This document shows, in pieces, positions 42,239 to 51,655 of a DNA stretch of 64,000 nt. Source of the DNA: a virus; the IMG/VR virus record IMGVR_UViG_3300042479_001216, positions 43,203 through 107,202 of that record. One strand, 5' to 3'. The position numbers and the translations under genes were made by a program. The notes under the pieces were generated by a model. That model searched no databases. It was not told the DNA's origin and saw nothing but the letters and a program-made list of their open reading frames with translations. Position 1 is the first letter of the stretch, and every line of letters begins with the position of its first letter.

Positions 42239-42888
42239 AGTTAAAAATTAAAAAAGAAAGGCAAATTTGGTTTTTTAGTGATCCCCACTATAACCACAAT
42301 AACATATGTAGGGGAACAACCAATTGGAGAACTAAAGATGGTCAAGTCCCAACAGAGAACACAAGGGATTTTGAATCAATTGAGAAAATGAATGCCGCTA
42401 TTGTTAACAACATAAATGCAGTTGTAAATCAAGACGACATATTAATATGCTTGGGTGACTGGTCATTTGGTGGGTTTGATAGCATAGCAGAATTTCACAA
42501 TCGACTAGTTTGCAAGAATATCCACCTTGTTCTTGGAAATCACGATGACCACATTGAGAAAAACAAAGGTGATATACAGAGATTATTTCTAACTGTTAAC
42601 TCCTATGTTGAACTTGAATTTGATAATAATAAATTTGTCCTTTGCCACTACCCCATAGCATCCTGGAATGGCTTAAATAAGGGGGTTATACACTTACATG
42701 GACACTGCCACCTTCCAACCAATAAAAGGCTGGGAAACGGCAAAAGAATGGATGTGGGGATGGATGGACACCCAGAGTTTAGGCCATACAATCTGAAAGA
42801 GGTTCTTTCAATTTTAAATAAACAACCAATTGCATCTGATATGGGTTTTGACCACCACATAGAAGAATTGGTAAATATTGTAGGTTAA
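42235..42888 (+). CDS. Calcineurin-like metallophosphoesterase
   Basis: A 217-residue metallophosphoesterase. Motifs in order: FFSDPHYNHNN, CLGDWSFGG, LVLGNHDDH, FVLCHYPIASW and HLHGHCH. These supply the two-metal site. The substrate (phosphodiester of nucleotide, RNA or DNA end) is not given by sequence. Close relatives occur in many phages. Coupled to the 64-residue gene before it. Confidence 0.88.
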   Translation: MKLKIKKERQIWFFSDPHYNHNNICRGTTNWRTKDGQVPTENTRDFESIEKMNAAIVNNINAVVNQDDILICLGDWSFGGFDSIAEFHNRLVCKNIHLVLGNHDDHIEKNKGDIQRLFLTVNSYVELEFDNNKFVLCHYPIASWNGLNKGVIHLHGHCHLPTNKRLGNGKRMDVGMDGHPEFRPYNLKEVLSILNKQPIASDMGFDHHIEELVNIVG

Positions 42889-42928
42889 ATATTGAATTAA
42901 TTGTAAATTATATTATACTTAACCAATA

Positions 42929-42939
42929 GACAATATGTC
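42929..42939. promoter_or_regulatory. Single GACAA-type palindrome
   Basis: GACAATATGTC within AGACA-ATA-TGTCT differs at one base from the repeats before clpC. It lies 24 bases before the ATG at 42963, so the same regulator might act here. Confidence 0.35.
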
Positions 42940-42962
42940 TTATAAAACTTAAAAACAAAACA

Positions 42963-43175
42963 ATGCAAACATTACTATTTAACACAACAGAGAAGACTGT
43001 TAGAGTTTATGAAGGCCACAAATCAAGTGGCACAATCATCTGCACATTTAATTCTGTACCAACAGTTAAGATTTATGATGGTTATTATGAAGTTAAACAA
43101 AAGGATGAGGATGAAAAGACTTATCCGGTTGCCAGATTTCCAGTAAACCAAACAAATATGTTTATTGAGAAGTAA
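42963..43175 (+). CDS. Small hypothetical protein, 70 aa
   Basis: A 70-residue beta-rich protein (LFNTTEKTVRVYEG, then VPTVKIYDGYYEVKQKDEDE). No family recognised. It is monocistronic, with a palindromic site upstream and a hairpin downstream, an arrangement typical of a small regulated early gene. Confidence 0.7.
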   Translation: MQTLLFNTTEKTVRVYEGHKSSGTIICTFNSVPTVKIYDGYYEVKQKDEDEKTYPVARFPVNQTNMFIEK

Positions 43176-43180
43176 AATAA

Positions 43181-43212
43181 AAACCCCCAAGCATAATTTG
43201 TCTGGGGGTTTT
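43181..43212. terminator. Bidirectional hairpin terminator
   Basis: AAACCCCCA pairs with TGGGGGTTT around a loop of about 13 bases. It separates the 70-residue gene from the convergent 641-residue gene. Confidence 0.8.
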
Positions 43213-43216
43213 TCAT

Positions 43217-45142
43217 TTAGGATTCCTCAATGTCAGTATTATTCAAAAATAAGTCTAATTTATAATTAAACATAGTATTATATAATTCATCAATAGGCAT
43301 ATTTCCAGTATATTCATTTTTTGTTTTCTTATCAATCAAGATTATTTTAACAGTTGAATCATCAAAATCAATTTGTGGATTTAAATATATCTTTACAAGT
43401 GACCCATTAAAAATTTGTGGATAATCATTATATTTCCAATTATATTCAGTATTTTCATTAAAATATTTTTCAAGTATTTCTACCAATTTAATTCTAATTT
43501 TTACAATTTCTGCATTTGGTTCATCCACGGATCCAAATTCTTCCATAATGAAATCTTCTAATACATCTGCAATAATTGGGTGCATATCTTCATCTGATGG
43601 ATATATAGTATCATACTCAACATACCATTCATCAGTTACAATATCAGCATCATCAATATAACTCTCAAAAAGTTGGCAGAAATCAGTTATTTGTTTAATT
43701 CTTTGTTTATTAACATATTGGATAAACTCATAAGAATTCACACTCAAAACTTGTGTACGCGAATAATATCCTGATTCAGTTATAAATGCATATTTTTTTA
43801 TAGAATCTAATTCATTTTCTATAGCACCATTATAACCTGATATGGTTGCATCATATGTTTTATCTGAATATTTTTCAAATATTTTATCAAAATATTTTGA
43901 CTTTTTATTATTTATAATAGTTAAAAAATATCTTTTAAAGGCATCTAATGTTATAAAATTATAATTCATATACTTTATATCAGAACTATTTTTTTCAAAA
44001 TAATCACTCACATAGTTTTCTAGTGTTTCAGCAAAATCATATCTATCATTATATATGCTATCAGTTAAATCATTATCTCTTTTTTGCCCTTCTAGGTGTG
44101 AAATACGTTCTTTTAAAGAACCAATTGAAGAATAATTTCCAACCTTCCCTGAACATGGAGTTCTAAGTTCAAAATCAATGTTTGACCCATCATATGTGAT
44201 ATCATCAAGATTTCTATCACTAATAAGTGGTATTATTCCTTCCTCTTCATCATCCTCTGTTAATTGGTCATAAGTGTCATTTTTGGCAAACGCCAAAGCA
44301 ATTGGATTGCTTATACCAGATTCAACCAATCTTTCAATTCTAACCTCATTTAATTTACTTGCAAACTTATCTGATAGAGCATTTATTCTATCAAATTGTT
44401 CTTCCTCAGTAAAAATACCTTCTTTATCTAATAATAATGGAAAATAAAACTCTCTTAGTTCATCATGTTTAATAAAAAATCCTTTAACATTTATCATACC
44501 ATCTCTAACATCTCTAAATTCATCCTTTTTAAATTGAAATTGGTATTTGTGTTTCTCATCACTCTTATCAATCATAATATATATTGGTGCATAATTGTAT
44601 GTTGTAAATAAGTTGCTTCTACTCTTGTATGCTGGGTCTAAACTATATTTACCCCAAGTTGTACACCAAGATGAACCAACGCCAAGCCAGGCTGCTGCCT
44701 TCTCTGTTAAAGGTCTAAAAACAACCCATTTTTCTCCATTATGCAGAAGTTTATATGAATCTTTTGGTAATTCTTTTAAAATTTCTTTTATTGGTGTTTC
44801 AATAGATACAATATAATTTTTTACAATATCATATAAATCTGATATTTGCTTGATATTCTTAATATCAATACTCAAATTTTTATTATAAACAATAGCCAAG
44901 TATCTGGTGGCTTCAACCAAGTTTTCAAGATTTGGCATATTACCAATCTTATAAATGTTCAGTAATATTTTGGCATATTTACCGACTTTTACTATTTTAT
45001 CATTTTTAACAACCGTTTTGGGGTCTGCCTTTATAATTCTATTAAATATTTGCAAAGGTATATCACTATAATACTGGGTATAAATTTCTTCCAAAGACTT
45101 TGCTTCAGAAATTATGGATTTTAAAGAGTTTAATAGTTTCAT
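43217..45142 (-). CDS. Large protein with WCT/QF-x-F domain and propeptide-like start
   Basis: A 641-residue protein. It starts MKLLNSLKSIISE then AKSLEE (I-S-E at 13), matching the lengths in the genes at 45149 and 60630. A domain at about 160-235 reads GSSWCTTWGKYS...LFTTYNYAPIYIMID...YQFQFKKDEFRDVRD; a similar pattern (FCTFGHGHYSRYL, YQFHYESNQFMDRRD) occurs in the gene at 48563. The C-terminal half is acidic. I know no function for this domain; the layout suggests a virion-packaged protein acting after entry. Confidence 0.75.
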   Translation of the reverse strand: MKLLNSLKSIISEAKSLEEIYTQYYSDIPLQIFNRIIKADPKTVVKNDKIVKVGKYAKILLNIYKIGNMPNLENLVEATRYLAIVYNKNLSIDIKNIKQISDLYDIVKNYIVSIETPIKEILKELPKDSYKLLHNGEKWVVFRPLTEKAAAWLGVGSSWCTTWGKYSLDPAYKSRSNLFTTYNYAPIYIMIDKSDEKHKYQFQFKKDEFRDVRDGMINVKGFFIKHDELREFYFPLLLDKEGIFTEEEQFDRINALSDKFASKLNEVRIERLVESGISNPIALAFAKNDTYDQLTEDDEEEGIIPLISDRNLDDITYDGSNIDFELRTPCSGKVGNYSSIGSLKERISHLEGQKRDNDLTDSIYNDRYDFAETLENYVSDYFEKNSSDIKYMNYNFITLDAFKRYFLTIINNKKSKYFDKIFEKYSDKTYDATISGYNGAIENELDSIKKYAFITESGYYSRTQVLSVNSYEFIQYVNKQRIKQITDFCQLFESYIDDADIVTDEWYVEYDTIYPSDEDMHPIIADVLEDFIMEEFGSVDEPNAEIVKIRIKLVEILEKYFNENTEYNWKYNDYPQIFNGSLVKIYLNPQIDFDDSTVKIILIDKKTKNEYTGNMPIDELYNTMFNYKLDLFLNNTDIEES

Positions 45143-45148
45143 ATTTTT

Positions 45149-46672
45149 TTATTTTTTAATTGGTATATCATTTTCTGAACATAGTTCATAAAAATTTTCA
45201 ACAAAATCCTCATCATTTGGATAGGGGTCATTTATTCTATTAGTATTAACTCTAGGCTTATCTATTTGATTCTCAGTAGCTGCATCAAAAAATAAATCTT
45301 CCAACTTAGTATATGTTGCCAAATCAGGATAATTTTTAAGTTCATATAAATTTAATATATCAATACGAATTTTAACATATTCATCATTAAAGTCCAATAC
45401 ATCACCATATTCTTCAAATAAACCTCTATAATATTGATAATATGCATCATATACTGCTGTCTCGTTTGCTCTATCTAATGATTGTCTTAATACTGATTGT
45501 AAATCATGATCATCTATTTCTTTTATTTTATTACTTAATTCCATATCATAAAATTCATCTTGATTATTTTCAGAATCATCTGTACTCCATTTTTTTGAAC
45601 GATAGATGTTATCAACATAATCTTCTATTTTTTGTTCTAAATTGTTATCTGTATAATGCACAAAATCTTCCCAAGAATAACCAGAGTCATTATATAAATC
45701 ACCACTAAACACTTTTTCTAAAAACTTCTCCTCTGAATTACCAAAATTGTCCAAGAAATATTTATAGTGATGATTTTTAATGGTAATATCAAAAATAGTC
45801 TTTGGTTTTTCTTTAATTAAACCTTTTTTGTATGCCTCAACTCTTAAAAATATATCTAATAATTCTGGTTTTTCTTCAATTATCACTTTTAGTGATTCAT
45901 CACCTAAATCTGTTATTTTAAAATCACTTGCAGAATCATATTCAGAGCCAAATCCAATAATATCAATTTTATCAGTTATTAACAATTCAACAATATATTT
46001 ATGATATTTTTCTGCTGGTTTTGAGTTTTTTTGACCTTTTAATTGTAAAATTTTATCACCACTACCCCCCCATTGAATTGCAGCAGTTAAATGACTTTTA
46101 CTTAATGTAAATTTATCATTTATTCTTTTTGTTTCTCTTAATGAATATAAAGTATCCCCCCTAGTTGAAGCACAATGACCCATTCTTTTTTGTTCCTCTG
46201 TACACCTTGATGTGGCTAAATCTACCCAATAAAATCCCATACCATCACTATCTCTAAAATCTAATATAATGTCATTTTCTTCATTATAATTATATTCACC
46301 ATCACCCACACCTAATTCATTATGCCATTTTACTGATTCATTAAATAATGTTTCAAAATTATCATTTTTATGTTCACCTAAATTACCATTTAATCCAATT
46401 TTAATCCAGTCCATAATGGAGGCCAACTTTGTATAATATCTTCGGTAAGTTTTGTTTAATGATTCAGCTGATGTAAATACATCATTCATATCTAATGTAT
46501 CCAAGGTTTCTTTTTCGCTTTTAATGATTTTATTAACCATTATGACAGCCAATTTGCCACATCTTTCAACAAAGAAATCAGCAGCTTCATCACTTAATTT
46601 TAACTTATTAACCAAAACATCCTTTGCAGATGCCTCTAAGATTAAACTTTTTGCAACATTAATTAATTTCAT
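45149..46672 (-). CDS. Large protein, paralog of 58958 gene, propeptide-like start
   Basis: A 507-residue protein. It starts MKLINVAKSLILE then ASAKDV (I-L-E at 13). The core IMDWIKIGLNGNLGEH, LDFRDSDGMGFYWVDLATSRCTEEQKRMGHC, GDTLYSLRE, and KYHKYIVELL is shared with the gene at 58958-60625, so the two are paralogs. The conserved Cys-Thr-Glu-Glu...Met-Gly-His-Cys block could be a metal or catalytic site. The remainder is acidic and variable. Seven bases lie between it and the 641-residue gene. Confidence 0.75.
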   Translation of the reverse strand: MKLINVAKSLILEASAKDVLVNKLKLSDEAADFFVERCGKLAVIMVNKIIKSEKETLDTLDMNDVFTSAESLNKTYRRYYTKLASIMDWIKIGLNGNLGEHKNDNFETLFNESVKWHNELGVGDGEYNYNEENDIILDFRDSDGMGFYWVDLATSRCTEEQKRMGHCASTRGDTLYSLRETKRINDKFTLSKSHLTAAIQWGGSGDKILQLKGQKNSKPAEKYHKYIVELLITDKIDIIGFGSEYDSASDFKITDLGDESLKVIIEEKPELLDIFLRVEAYKKGLIKEKPKTIFDITIKNHHYKYFLDNFGNSEEKFLEKVFSGDLYNDSGYSWEDFVHYTDNNLEQKIEDYVDNIYRSKKWSTDDSENNQDEFYDMELSNKIKEIDDHDLQSVLRQSLDRANETAVYDAYYQYYRGLFEEYGDVLDFNDEYVKIRIDILNLYELKNYPDLATYTKLEDLFFDAATENQIDKPRVNTNRINDPYPNDEDFVENFYELCSENDIPIKK

Positions 46673-46673
46673 A

Positions 46674-47381
46674 TTAATCCCAATATTTATGCGATTGTTT
46701 AAAGAACTCTGGATTATTCCTATTTATAAAAGACTTAAAAAGCATTTTACCCATATAATAAATACCTTTGGATTCAAATCTTCTATTTAATGTATAAGCG
46801 TATTGCTTACTAACTTTAAATTTCTTTGGTTCAACTCTTTTGCTTAACTCATAATCTTCAGCAAAAACACATTCATTATTAAATCCACCCAATTCACGTA
46901 ATTTTAATGTTCTGAAAAACATAAATCCGCCCAGACAAAATGGGGATATCCTTGAAACCATTTTCCTTAAAAAATCAAGCATAATATAAGCAAAATCATA
47001 TTTACCATTCAGCGTTTTAAATTTAACAGTAAGCAAATCTAAATAATTGTCCAATGAATCATGCACACAATTTAATAATAAATTTTTATCTTTCAAAAAA
47101 ACATCAGCATCAAGAAATAATGTATAAATTGTCTTTGAACGCTTGAACCCTATGTTCCTAGCCTTTGCAGGTAAGCCCCCAGACAGCATTTCAATATTCA
47201 AATTATTAAATTCATTTAATTTTATCAAACTTTTTGTAATTCTATCATTAGATGAGTCACAAATATAAACATTTGTTCCTAAAATGTCAGTTTGTTTATC
47301 CAAATAAGTTAAACAGTCTATTATTACATTTTTTTCATTTTTACATGGGATAACAATTGTTAAATAATCACTTATTTTCAT
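46674..47381 (-). CDS. Family 2 glycosyltransferase
   Basis: A 235-residue glycosyltransferase with GT-A fold: YLTIVIPCKNEKNVI at the start, SGGLPAKARNIGFKRSKT in the middle, LFLDADVFL as the DxD motif and FAEDYELSKRV as the catalytic-base region. Sugar and acceptor are unknown. Phage glycosyltransferases may decorate phage DNA, virions or host surface polysaccharide. It starts the leftward unit that continues into the two large proteins. Confidence 0.88.
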   Translation of the reverse strand: MKISDYLTIVIPCKNEKNVIIDCLTYLDKQTDILGTNVYICDSSNDRITKSLIKLNEFNNLNIEMLSGGLPAKARNIGFKRSKTIYTLFLDADVFLKDKNLLLNCVHDSLDNYLDLLTVKFKTLNGKYDFAYIMLDFLRKMVSRISPFCLGGFMFFRTLKLRELGGFNNECVFAEDYELSKRVEPKKFKVSKQYAYTLNRRFESKGIYYMGKMLFKSFINRNNPEFFKQSHKYWD

Positions 47382-47453
47382 CTTTTTTATAAAATAAATA
47401 TCTTATAAAAATTAATATTATTAAAATTAATTTATTTTATTGCTTTAATTACT

Positions 47454-47470
47454 CATATTTATAATAAAAC
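47454..47470 (+). promoter_or_regulatory. Late-type AT-rich promoter motif
   Basis: CATATTTATAATAAAAC, five bases before the ATG at 47476. Confidence 0.45.
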
Positions 47471-47475
47471 TACAT

Positions 47476-48252
47476 ATGAAAAATTTAATACTCTTATTAT
47501 TATTTCCAATAATGGTTATTGGGCAAGATAATTCCAAACAAAAGACAGAAATGTCAAAAAGTGAAGAATTGAGGGAAAAACAAAGCATTAGGAATGAAAA
47601 ATTTGCACCTAAAACACCAAATGTTGTTATAATTCAAGAAAATTCAAGATTTATGGATAACGGATTTTATAATGTCAACCCATATTATAATCCAAATCAA
47701 ATTACCAGATATATTGATAGAGACAATAGGAGATATTACCAATATTCACCAAGATATGCAGAATTACCATATGCCCCGCTTAAACCATTCAATGGAACTA
47801 TTGGTTTATCCAAATCAACAAAACTTTATGGGTTATTTACAACAATTGGTGAAAGTAAATTCTTTGTCTGGGATGTTATGTTTAGGCCAAACATAGATAA
47901 TAGTGAATTTTACTCAAATATTACGCTTTCTGATGCCCAAAGATGGGGGGATGAACAATTAAAAGATATTGAGAAGGGTTACAGGTTTTATGTTGGCTAT
48001 GGTCAAAATATGGGCTTAATTTCACCATATATTTCAATTGGAATTGGTAGTAGAGTTGTTAATTATCAGTTTATTGATGATTTGGCTGTTTTGAATGGGG
48101 ATAAATCATATTCATTTCCAAAATTTGGCAAGAATTTTGTTGGAATTAAATTTGGCGGGTTATTTGACTTTAAGAAAATTGTTATTAAGTTTGACATAGA
48201 CCCAATAAACCCAGACTTTTTGATTGGCGCTGGACTTCGTATAACAAAGTAA
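47476..48252 (+). CDS. Exported protein, possible outer-membrane barrel
   Basis: A 258-residue protein with a signal peptide (MKNLILLLLFPIMVIGQ, cleavage near residue 17). The first half of the mature part is Asn/Tyr-rich. The second half has alternating strands (YRFYVGYGQNMGLISPYISI, KFGGLFDFKKIVIKFDID) and ends PDFLIGAGLRITK, a typical last strand of small outer-membrane barrels. It may be an envelope protein that modifies host surface properties. It overlaps the next gene by one base. Confidence 0.75.
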   Translation: MKNLILLLLFPIMVIGQDNSKQKTEMSKSEELREKQSIRNEKFAPKTPNVVIIQENSRFMDNGFYNVNPYYNPNQITRYIDRDNRRYYQYSPRYAELPYAPLKPFNGTIGLSKSTKLYGLFTTIGESKFFVWDVMFRPNIDNSEFYSNITLSDAQRWGDEQLKDIEKGYRFYVGYGQNMGLISPYISIGIGSRVVNYQFIDDLAVLNGDKSYSFPKFGKNFVGIKFGGLFDFKKIVIKFDIDPINPDFLIGAGLRITK

Positions 48253-48524
48253 TGATTTTTGAATATATTTTAATTTTTTTATTTCAAATTGTTTTTAATA
48301 TTTTTAAAACATTGGAAATAAAATACACCTATGAAAATAAGTTAAACCAACTATTGATTAATTCTGTTTGGATTAACTTGACATCATTGTGTACAGCATA
48401 TTATTCATTGGATAATCTATTTAACCATAACTATGCTGTAGTACCTGTATATATTGTTGGGAGTATCATTGGGAAATGGATTAGTATGGAGGGGTATAAA
48501 TTAAAAAAGGAAACCATTGATTAA
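48252..48524 (+). CDS. Small multi-pass membrane protein
   Basis: A 90-residue hydrophobic protein with two or three membrane segments (about 4-20, 35-52 and 60-78). The pattern is loosely like the N-terminal part of the UPF0316 family, but this is weak. It is coupled to the exported protein before it (shared base) and followed by a hairpin. Function unknown, envelope-directed by composition. Confidence 0.65.
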   Translation: MIFEYILIFLFQIVFNIFKTLEIKYTYENKLNQLLINSVWINLTSLCTAYYSLDNLFNHNYAVVPVYIVGSIIGKWISMEGYKLKKETID

Positions 48525-48535
48525 TGATTTCCTTT
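48507..48535. terminator. Hairpin terminator
   Basis: AAGGAAA...TTTCCTT stem followed by eight T bases. It overlaps the last codons of the membrane protein gene. Confidence 0.65.
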
Positions 48536-48562
48536 TTTTTAATTAAGTTATTTTTAAATACC

Positions 48563-49363
48563 TTAAAATATTTGTTGGTCTCTTCTGTCCATAAATTGAT
48601 TTGACTCATAATGGAATTGATAAGGAGCCATAGGATCACCCAAATTAAATATGAAGTAATATGCTGACCCGGGGTAGTCTTTTAAATATCTGCTATAATG
48701 CCCGTGTCCAAAAGTACAGAATTTAATTTCAGCACCTTTTTGAGCTTTAAATAAAATATCACAATATACCTTATGTGTTTCTTTTGAAATGTCAGATATT
48801 TTAAATATTTGATAACCATCAACAAGACCTAGTAACTTAATTCCAGCAGCATCTAATTTCATTAAATCTGGTTTTGAAACTAAATTCCCAGTATTAACAA
48901 GGTTATCATCCATACCCAAATCAAGACTTTTCTGTTTGAAAGCATCTACTGCTTTTTCTAAATCTCTAATATCACTTTGTGTTTTAATACTATCAAGGTT
49001 AAATATATATATTGGCTCACCATTTTCATCTTCTTCTCCTGTTTCAAATTGAGGAATATGCAAATATTGTTGAGAAATTTTGTTTGATTTTTTTATTTGC
49101 TCAAAAGTTTTAAATAAACTCTCATACCTAAGAGAATCCTCAGCTTTGATTATTTTTCTTACAATCCTAGAACATAACCACTTCATATAAGCATCTTTAC
49201 CCATAGTTGCCTGAACAATCTCATCCCAATATTCTTCATCAATTTTACCTGAATCAACAAATATTTGTTTATATTTAGCAATAGTTGCTTCATTTGCTTC
49301 ATTAATAATTCTTCTAATGATTAATTGTAAATCATTCTCTGTTAATCTTATTGTTTTTGCCAT
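48563..49363 (-). CDS. Protein with RLTENDLQLII start and QF-x-F domain
   Basis: A 266-residue protein. It starts TIRLTENDLQLIIRRIINE then ANEAT (I-N-E at 22). The C-terminal segment IKFCTFGHGHYSRYL...YYFIFNLGDPMAPYQFHYESNQFMDRRDQQIF corresponds to the WCT domain of the 641-residue protein at 43217, here at the very end. The middle is helical. Upstream late-type motif at 49379-49390. Probable virion-targeted protein of unknown activity. Confidence 0.75.
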   Translation of the reverse strand: MAKTIRLTENDLQLIIRRIINEANEATIAKYKQIFVDSGKIDEEYWDEIVQATMGKDAYMKWLCSRIVRKIIKAEDSLRYESLFKTFEQIKKSNKISQQYLHIPQFETGEEDENGEPIYIFNLDSIKTQSDIRDLEKAVDAFKQKSLDLGMDDNLVNTGNLVSKPDLMKLDAAGIKLLGLVDGYQIFKISDISKETHKVYCDILFKAQKGAEIKFCTFGHGHYSRYLKDYPGSAYYFIFNLGDPMAPYQFHYESNQFMDRRDQQIF

Positions 49364-49378
49364 TATTTTGTTTTTTAA

Positions 49379-49390
49379 TTATAAATATCA
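49379..49390 (-). promoter_or_regulatory. Late-type AT-rich promoter motif
   Basis: Minus-strand TGATATTTATAA, 15 bases before the ATG at 49363. Confidence 0.4.
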
Positions 49391-49431
49391 ATATTAGTGA
49401 AAAAAATTTATTAATCAAAATTTTTTATTTC

Positions 49432-49446
49432 ATAATATTTATAATA
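49432..49446 (+). promoter_or_regulatory. Late-type AT-rich promoter motif
   Basis: ATAATATTTATAATA, 12 bases before the amidase ATG at 49459. Opposes the minus-strand motif at 49379-49390. Confidence 0.45.
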
Positions 49447-49458
49447 AATATATATAAA

Positions 49459-49992
49459 ATGAAAATTACTGAAAATTTTATCCCCGAACGCCCAAAAAAA
49501 CCATTAAAAAAATTAAAGGGTATTATAGTTCATTGGACTGCTAATACTAGAAGTGGTGCTGGGGCTGCCTCTCATTTGAATTATTTTAAAAATAATTGGA
49601 AAATAGGTTGTACTCATTATGTTGTTGATGATAAAGAAATAATTTACTTAATACCAGATGATGAGGTTGCTTATCATGTTGGTGATAGAGAAAGAAAAAG
49701 CAATTTACCAGTTAGAAAAGCATTAGTACCCCAAGGTGGTAGTCCTAATGATTATTTCATTGGCATTGAAATGTGTGTAAATATAGACAATGATTGGGGA
49801 AAAACCATAAATAATGTGAAAGAATTATTACATCATTTATTTGAAAAGCATAACCTAACAGTGAATGATGTTCATCGACATTTTGATATTTCTGGAAAGG
49901 ATTGTCCTTTTATGTATCAACCACAATATGTGAATGAAAAATATTTTGATTGGGGCTGGATAACTTTTAAAGAATTTATAAAAACCAAATAA
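49459..49992 (+). CDS. N-acetylmuramoyl-L-alanine amidase (Amidase_2)
   Basis: A 177-residue T7-lysozyme-type zinc amidase. I chose the ATG at 49459 (MKITENFIPERPKKP) because the upstream frame is AT-rich leader with the promoter motif. Features: GIIVHWTAN (zinc His), CTHYVVDDKEIIYLIPDDEVAYHVGD, FIGIEMCVN and HRHFDISGKDCP (zinc His and Cys). It cleaves the bond between muramic acid and the stem peptide. One of four wall hydrolases in the window. Confidence 0.92.
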   Translation: MKITENFIPERPKKPLKKLKGIIVHWTANTRSGAGAASHLNYFKNNWKIGCTHYVVDDKEIIYLIPDDEVAYHVGDRERKSNLPVRKALVPQGGSPNDYFIGIEMCVNIDNDWGKTINNVKELLHHLFEKHNLTVNDVHRHFDISGKDCPFMYQPQYVNEKYFDWGWITFKEFIKTK

Positions 49993-50008
49993 CCCCAACC
50001 AAAACTTA

Positions 50009-51058
50009 TTACTTAAATAATTTATCGAATTTTGGATACCCATAACCATACCAATCATCTCTACCAGGTTTACCACCATCAGTTAGATTGTTTACCAAGT
50101 ATTCTTTTAAATCATTCTGATTCTTAATATCTGGATTGTATTTTAATAATAATCCAACTGCTGCTGTTCCGTGGGGTGTTGCCATTGATGTACCATCCCA
50201 ACTAACATAAGAATTATTATCTTTAAAACATGACCAAATTTGCACACCAGGGGCAATACCGACCAGCGTGTTGCCATATTGTGAGAAAGATGCCTTGTTA
50301 CCCCTACTATCGTGTGCACCCCAAGAAATGACATTCTGCAAGCCCCCCGGAAATGATAATAAACCAGTTCCATTATTACCAGCAGCAGCATTAACAAATG
50401 CTCCATTATTTATTGCTTCATTTATAGCTTTAGTTATTGCATTATTTTCAGTGGTTGCACCCCAAGAGAAATTAAACACCAATAAATAATCTTTAAAATT
50501 ATCTTTCCAAACATTTAATCCGTGATTTATAGCATTAATTAAACTTTGTGTTGATCCACCGCCATTAGAACCCAATCCTTTTTGTGCCATAATTAAATCC
50601 CCGTGATTAACACCATTAACATAACCAACACCAAGTTTATATTGCGGATGTTTACCTAATATAATACCTGCAACATGGTGACCATGACCGTGTCCATCAT
50701 CTTGAGTACTATCAGTTGTAAAGTCTTTACAATATTTCTTATCAACAAATTGATTATCTGACGTTAATGCAGTATGTGTCGGATAAGCCATAGTATCAAC
50801 AACACAATAAAGAATTTTTCTTTTAAAATTACTGCCAGATTTTAATTTTTCATCAAGAATCTGACTTTGTAGGAAATTCCAACCCCAACTTGGTTGATTA
50901 TTTAATGCAGTCGCTTTTGATAAAGCATGTATTTGGGTTGGGGGTAAATCCAGAATGATATCATTACCCTCTTCTAATGCTTTGAAGTGTTTAGCAATCA
51001 AATCAAAATTGATTTTTTTAGCTAATGCTACATCTGCTGAACTGAAATTTAAATTCAT
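50009..51058 (-). CDS. Subtilisin-like serine protease (S8)
   Basis: A 349-residue subtilase with an intact triad: Asp88 in LYCVVDTMAYP, His125 in DDGHGHGHHVAGI and Ser291 in DGTSMATPHG. The oxyanion Asn228 lies in AAAGNNG. No signal peptide is seen. The first 60 residues look like a short propeptide-type region. Subtilases are unusual in phages; a role in processing phage or host proteins is possible. It converges with the amidase gene and ends 17 bases from it. Confidence 0.92.
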   Translation of the reverse strand: MNLNFSSADVALAKKINFDLIAKHFKALEEGNDIILDLPPTQIHALSKATALNNQPSWGWNFLQSQILDEKLKSGSNFKRKILYCVVDTMAYPTHTALTSDNQFVDKKYCKDFTTDSTQDDGHGHGHHVAGIILGKHPQYKLGVGYVNGVNHGDLIMAQKGLGSNGGGSTQSLINAINHGLNVWKDNFKDYLLVFNFSWGATTENNAITKAINEAINNGAFVNAAAGNNGTGLLSFPGGLQNVISWGAHDSRGNKASFSQYGNTLVGIAPGVQIWSCFKDNNSYVSWDGTSMATPHGTAAVGLLLKYNPDIKNQNDLKEYLVNNLTDGGKPGRDDWYGYGYPKFDKLFK

Positions 51059-51143
51059 ATTAGTATATTTTTGTAGATAAATAGTTTTTTATTTATTTTT
51101 TTTGAATAAATATATATTTATAGTAATAATAAAAAATAACAAC

Positions 51144-51641
51144 ATGAGTATAAAATTTAGCATAAGTAATGATGATAAGATTAGAATACAGAATCTTTAT
51201 CTTAATGAAAAATCAAAGGAAGAAAATAGAAAATTCTGCCACAAAAATAATGTGAAGAGTTTGGAAGAAATTGTTGGTGAAGATGACCAAGAAGATTATA
51301 TTGAAGGAATTAAAATTAGAAAATCTGGTATTAATTCACTAACAGATATGATTGAAACTTTGAAAACAATGAGAACAAGGCCAAATCTAAATGATAGGGG
51401 GGAAGACTTATGCTTTAAAGTATCTAAGATGATAAATCAATATAAACCATACAATTACTTTGATGAAACAAGTAATCAATGCGTTTCTGCTATGGATAAA
51501 ATAATTGAATTATATAAAGAAAATAAACATGGTGAAGAACTAGTTAAAGACCTAGAAAAAGTTTATAATGATGAAAGCGTTTCACCAAGGGGAAGAGAAT
51601 ACATTAAGCATTGCTTGGGGGTTATAAAAGGCAAGAACTAA
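51144..51641 (+). CDS. Hypothetical protein with propeptide-like start
   Basis: A 165-residue charged helical protein. I chose the ATG at 51144 because it gives the family start FSISNDDKIRIQNLYLNE then KSKEEN (L-N-E at 22); the upstream extension is leader sequence. No domain recognised. Contains Cys residues spaced through the helical part. Probably virion-targeted like others with this start. Confidence 0.7.
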   Translation: MSIKFSISNDDKIRIQNLYLNEKSKEENRKFCHKNNVKSLEEIVGEDDQEDYIEGIKIRKSGINSLTDMIETLKTMRTRPNLNDRGEDLCFKVSKMINQYKPYNYFDETSNQCVSAMDKIIELYKENKHGEELVKDLEKVYNDESVSPRGREYIKHCLGVIKGKN

Positions 51642-51655
51642 ATCCTTGCCTTTTT
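51626..51655. terminator. Bidirectional hairpin terminator
   Basis: AAAAGGCAAG pairs with CTTGCCTTTT. It overlaps the end of both convergent genes. Confidence 0.7.
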
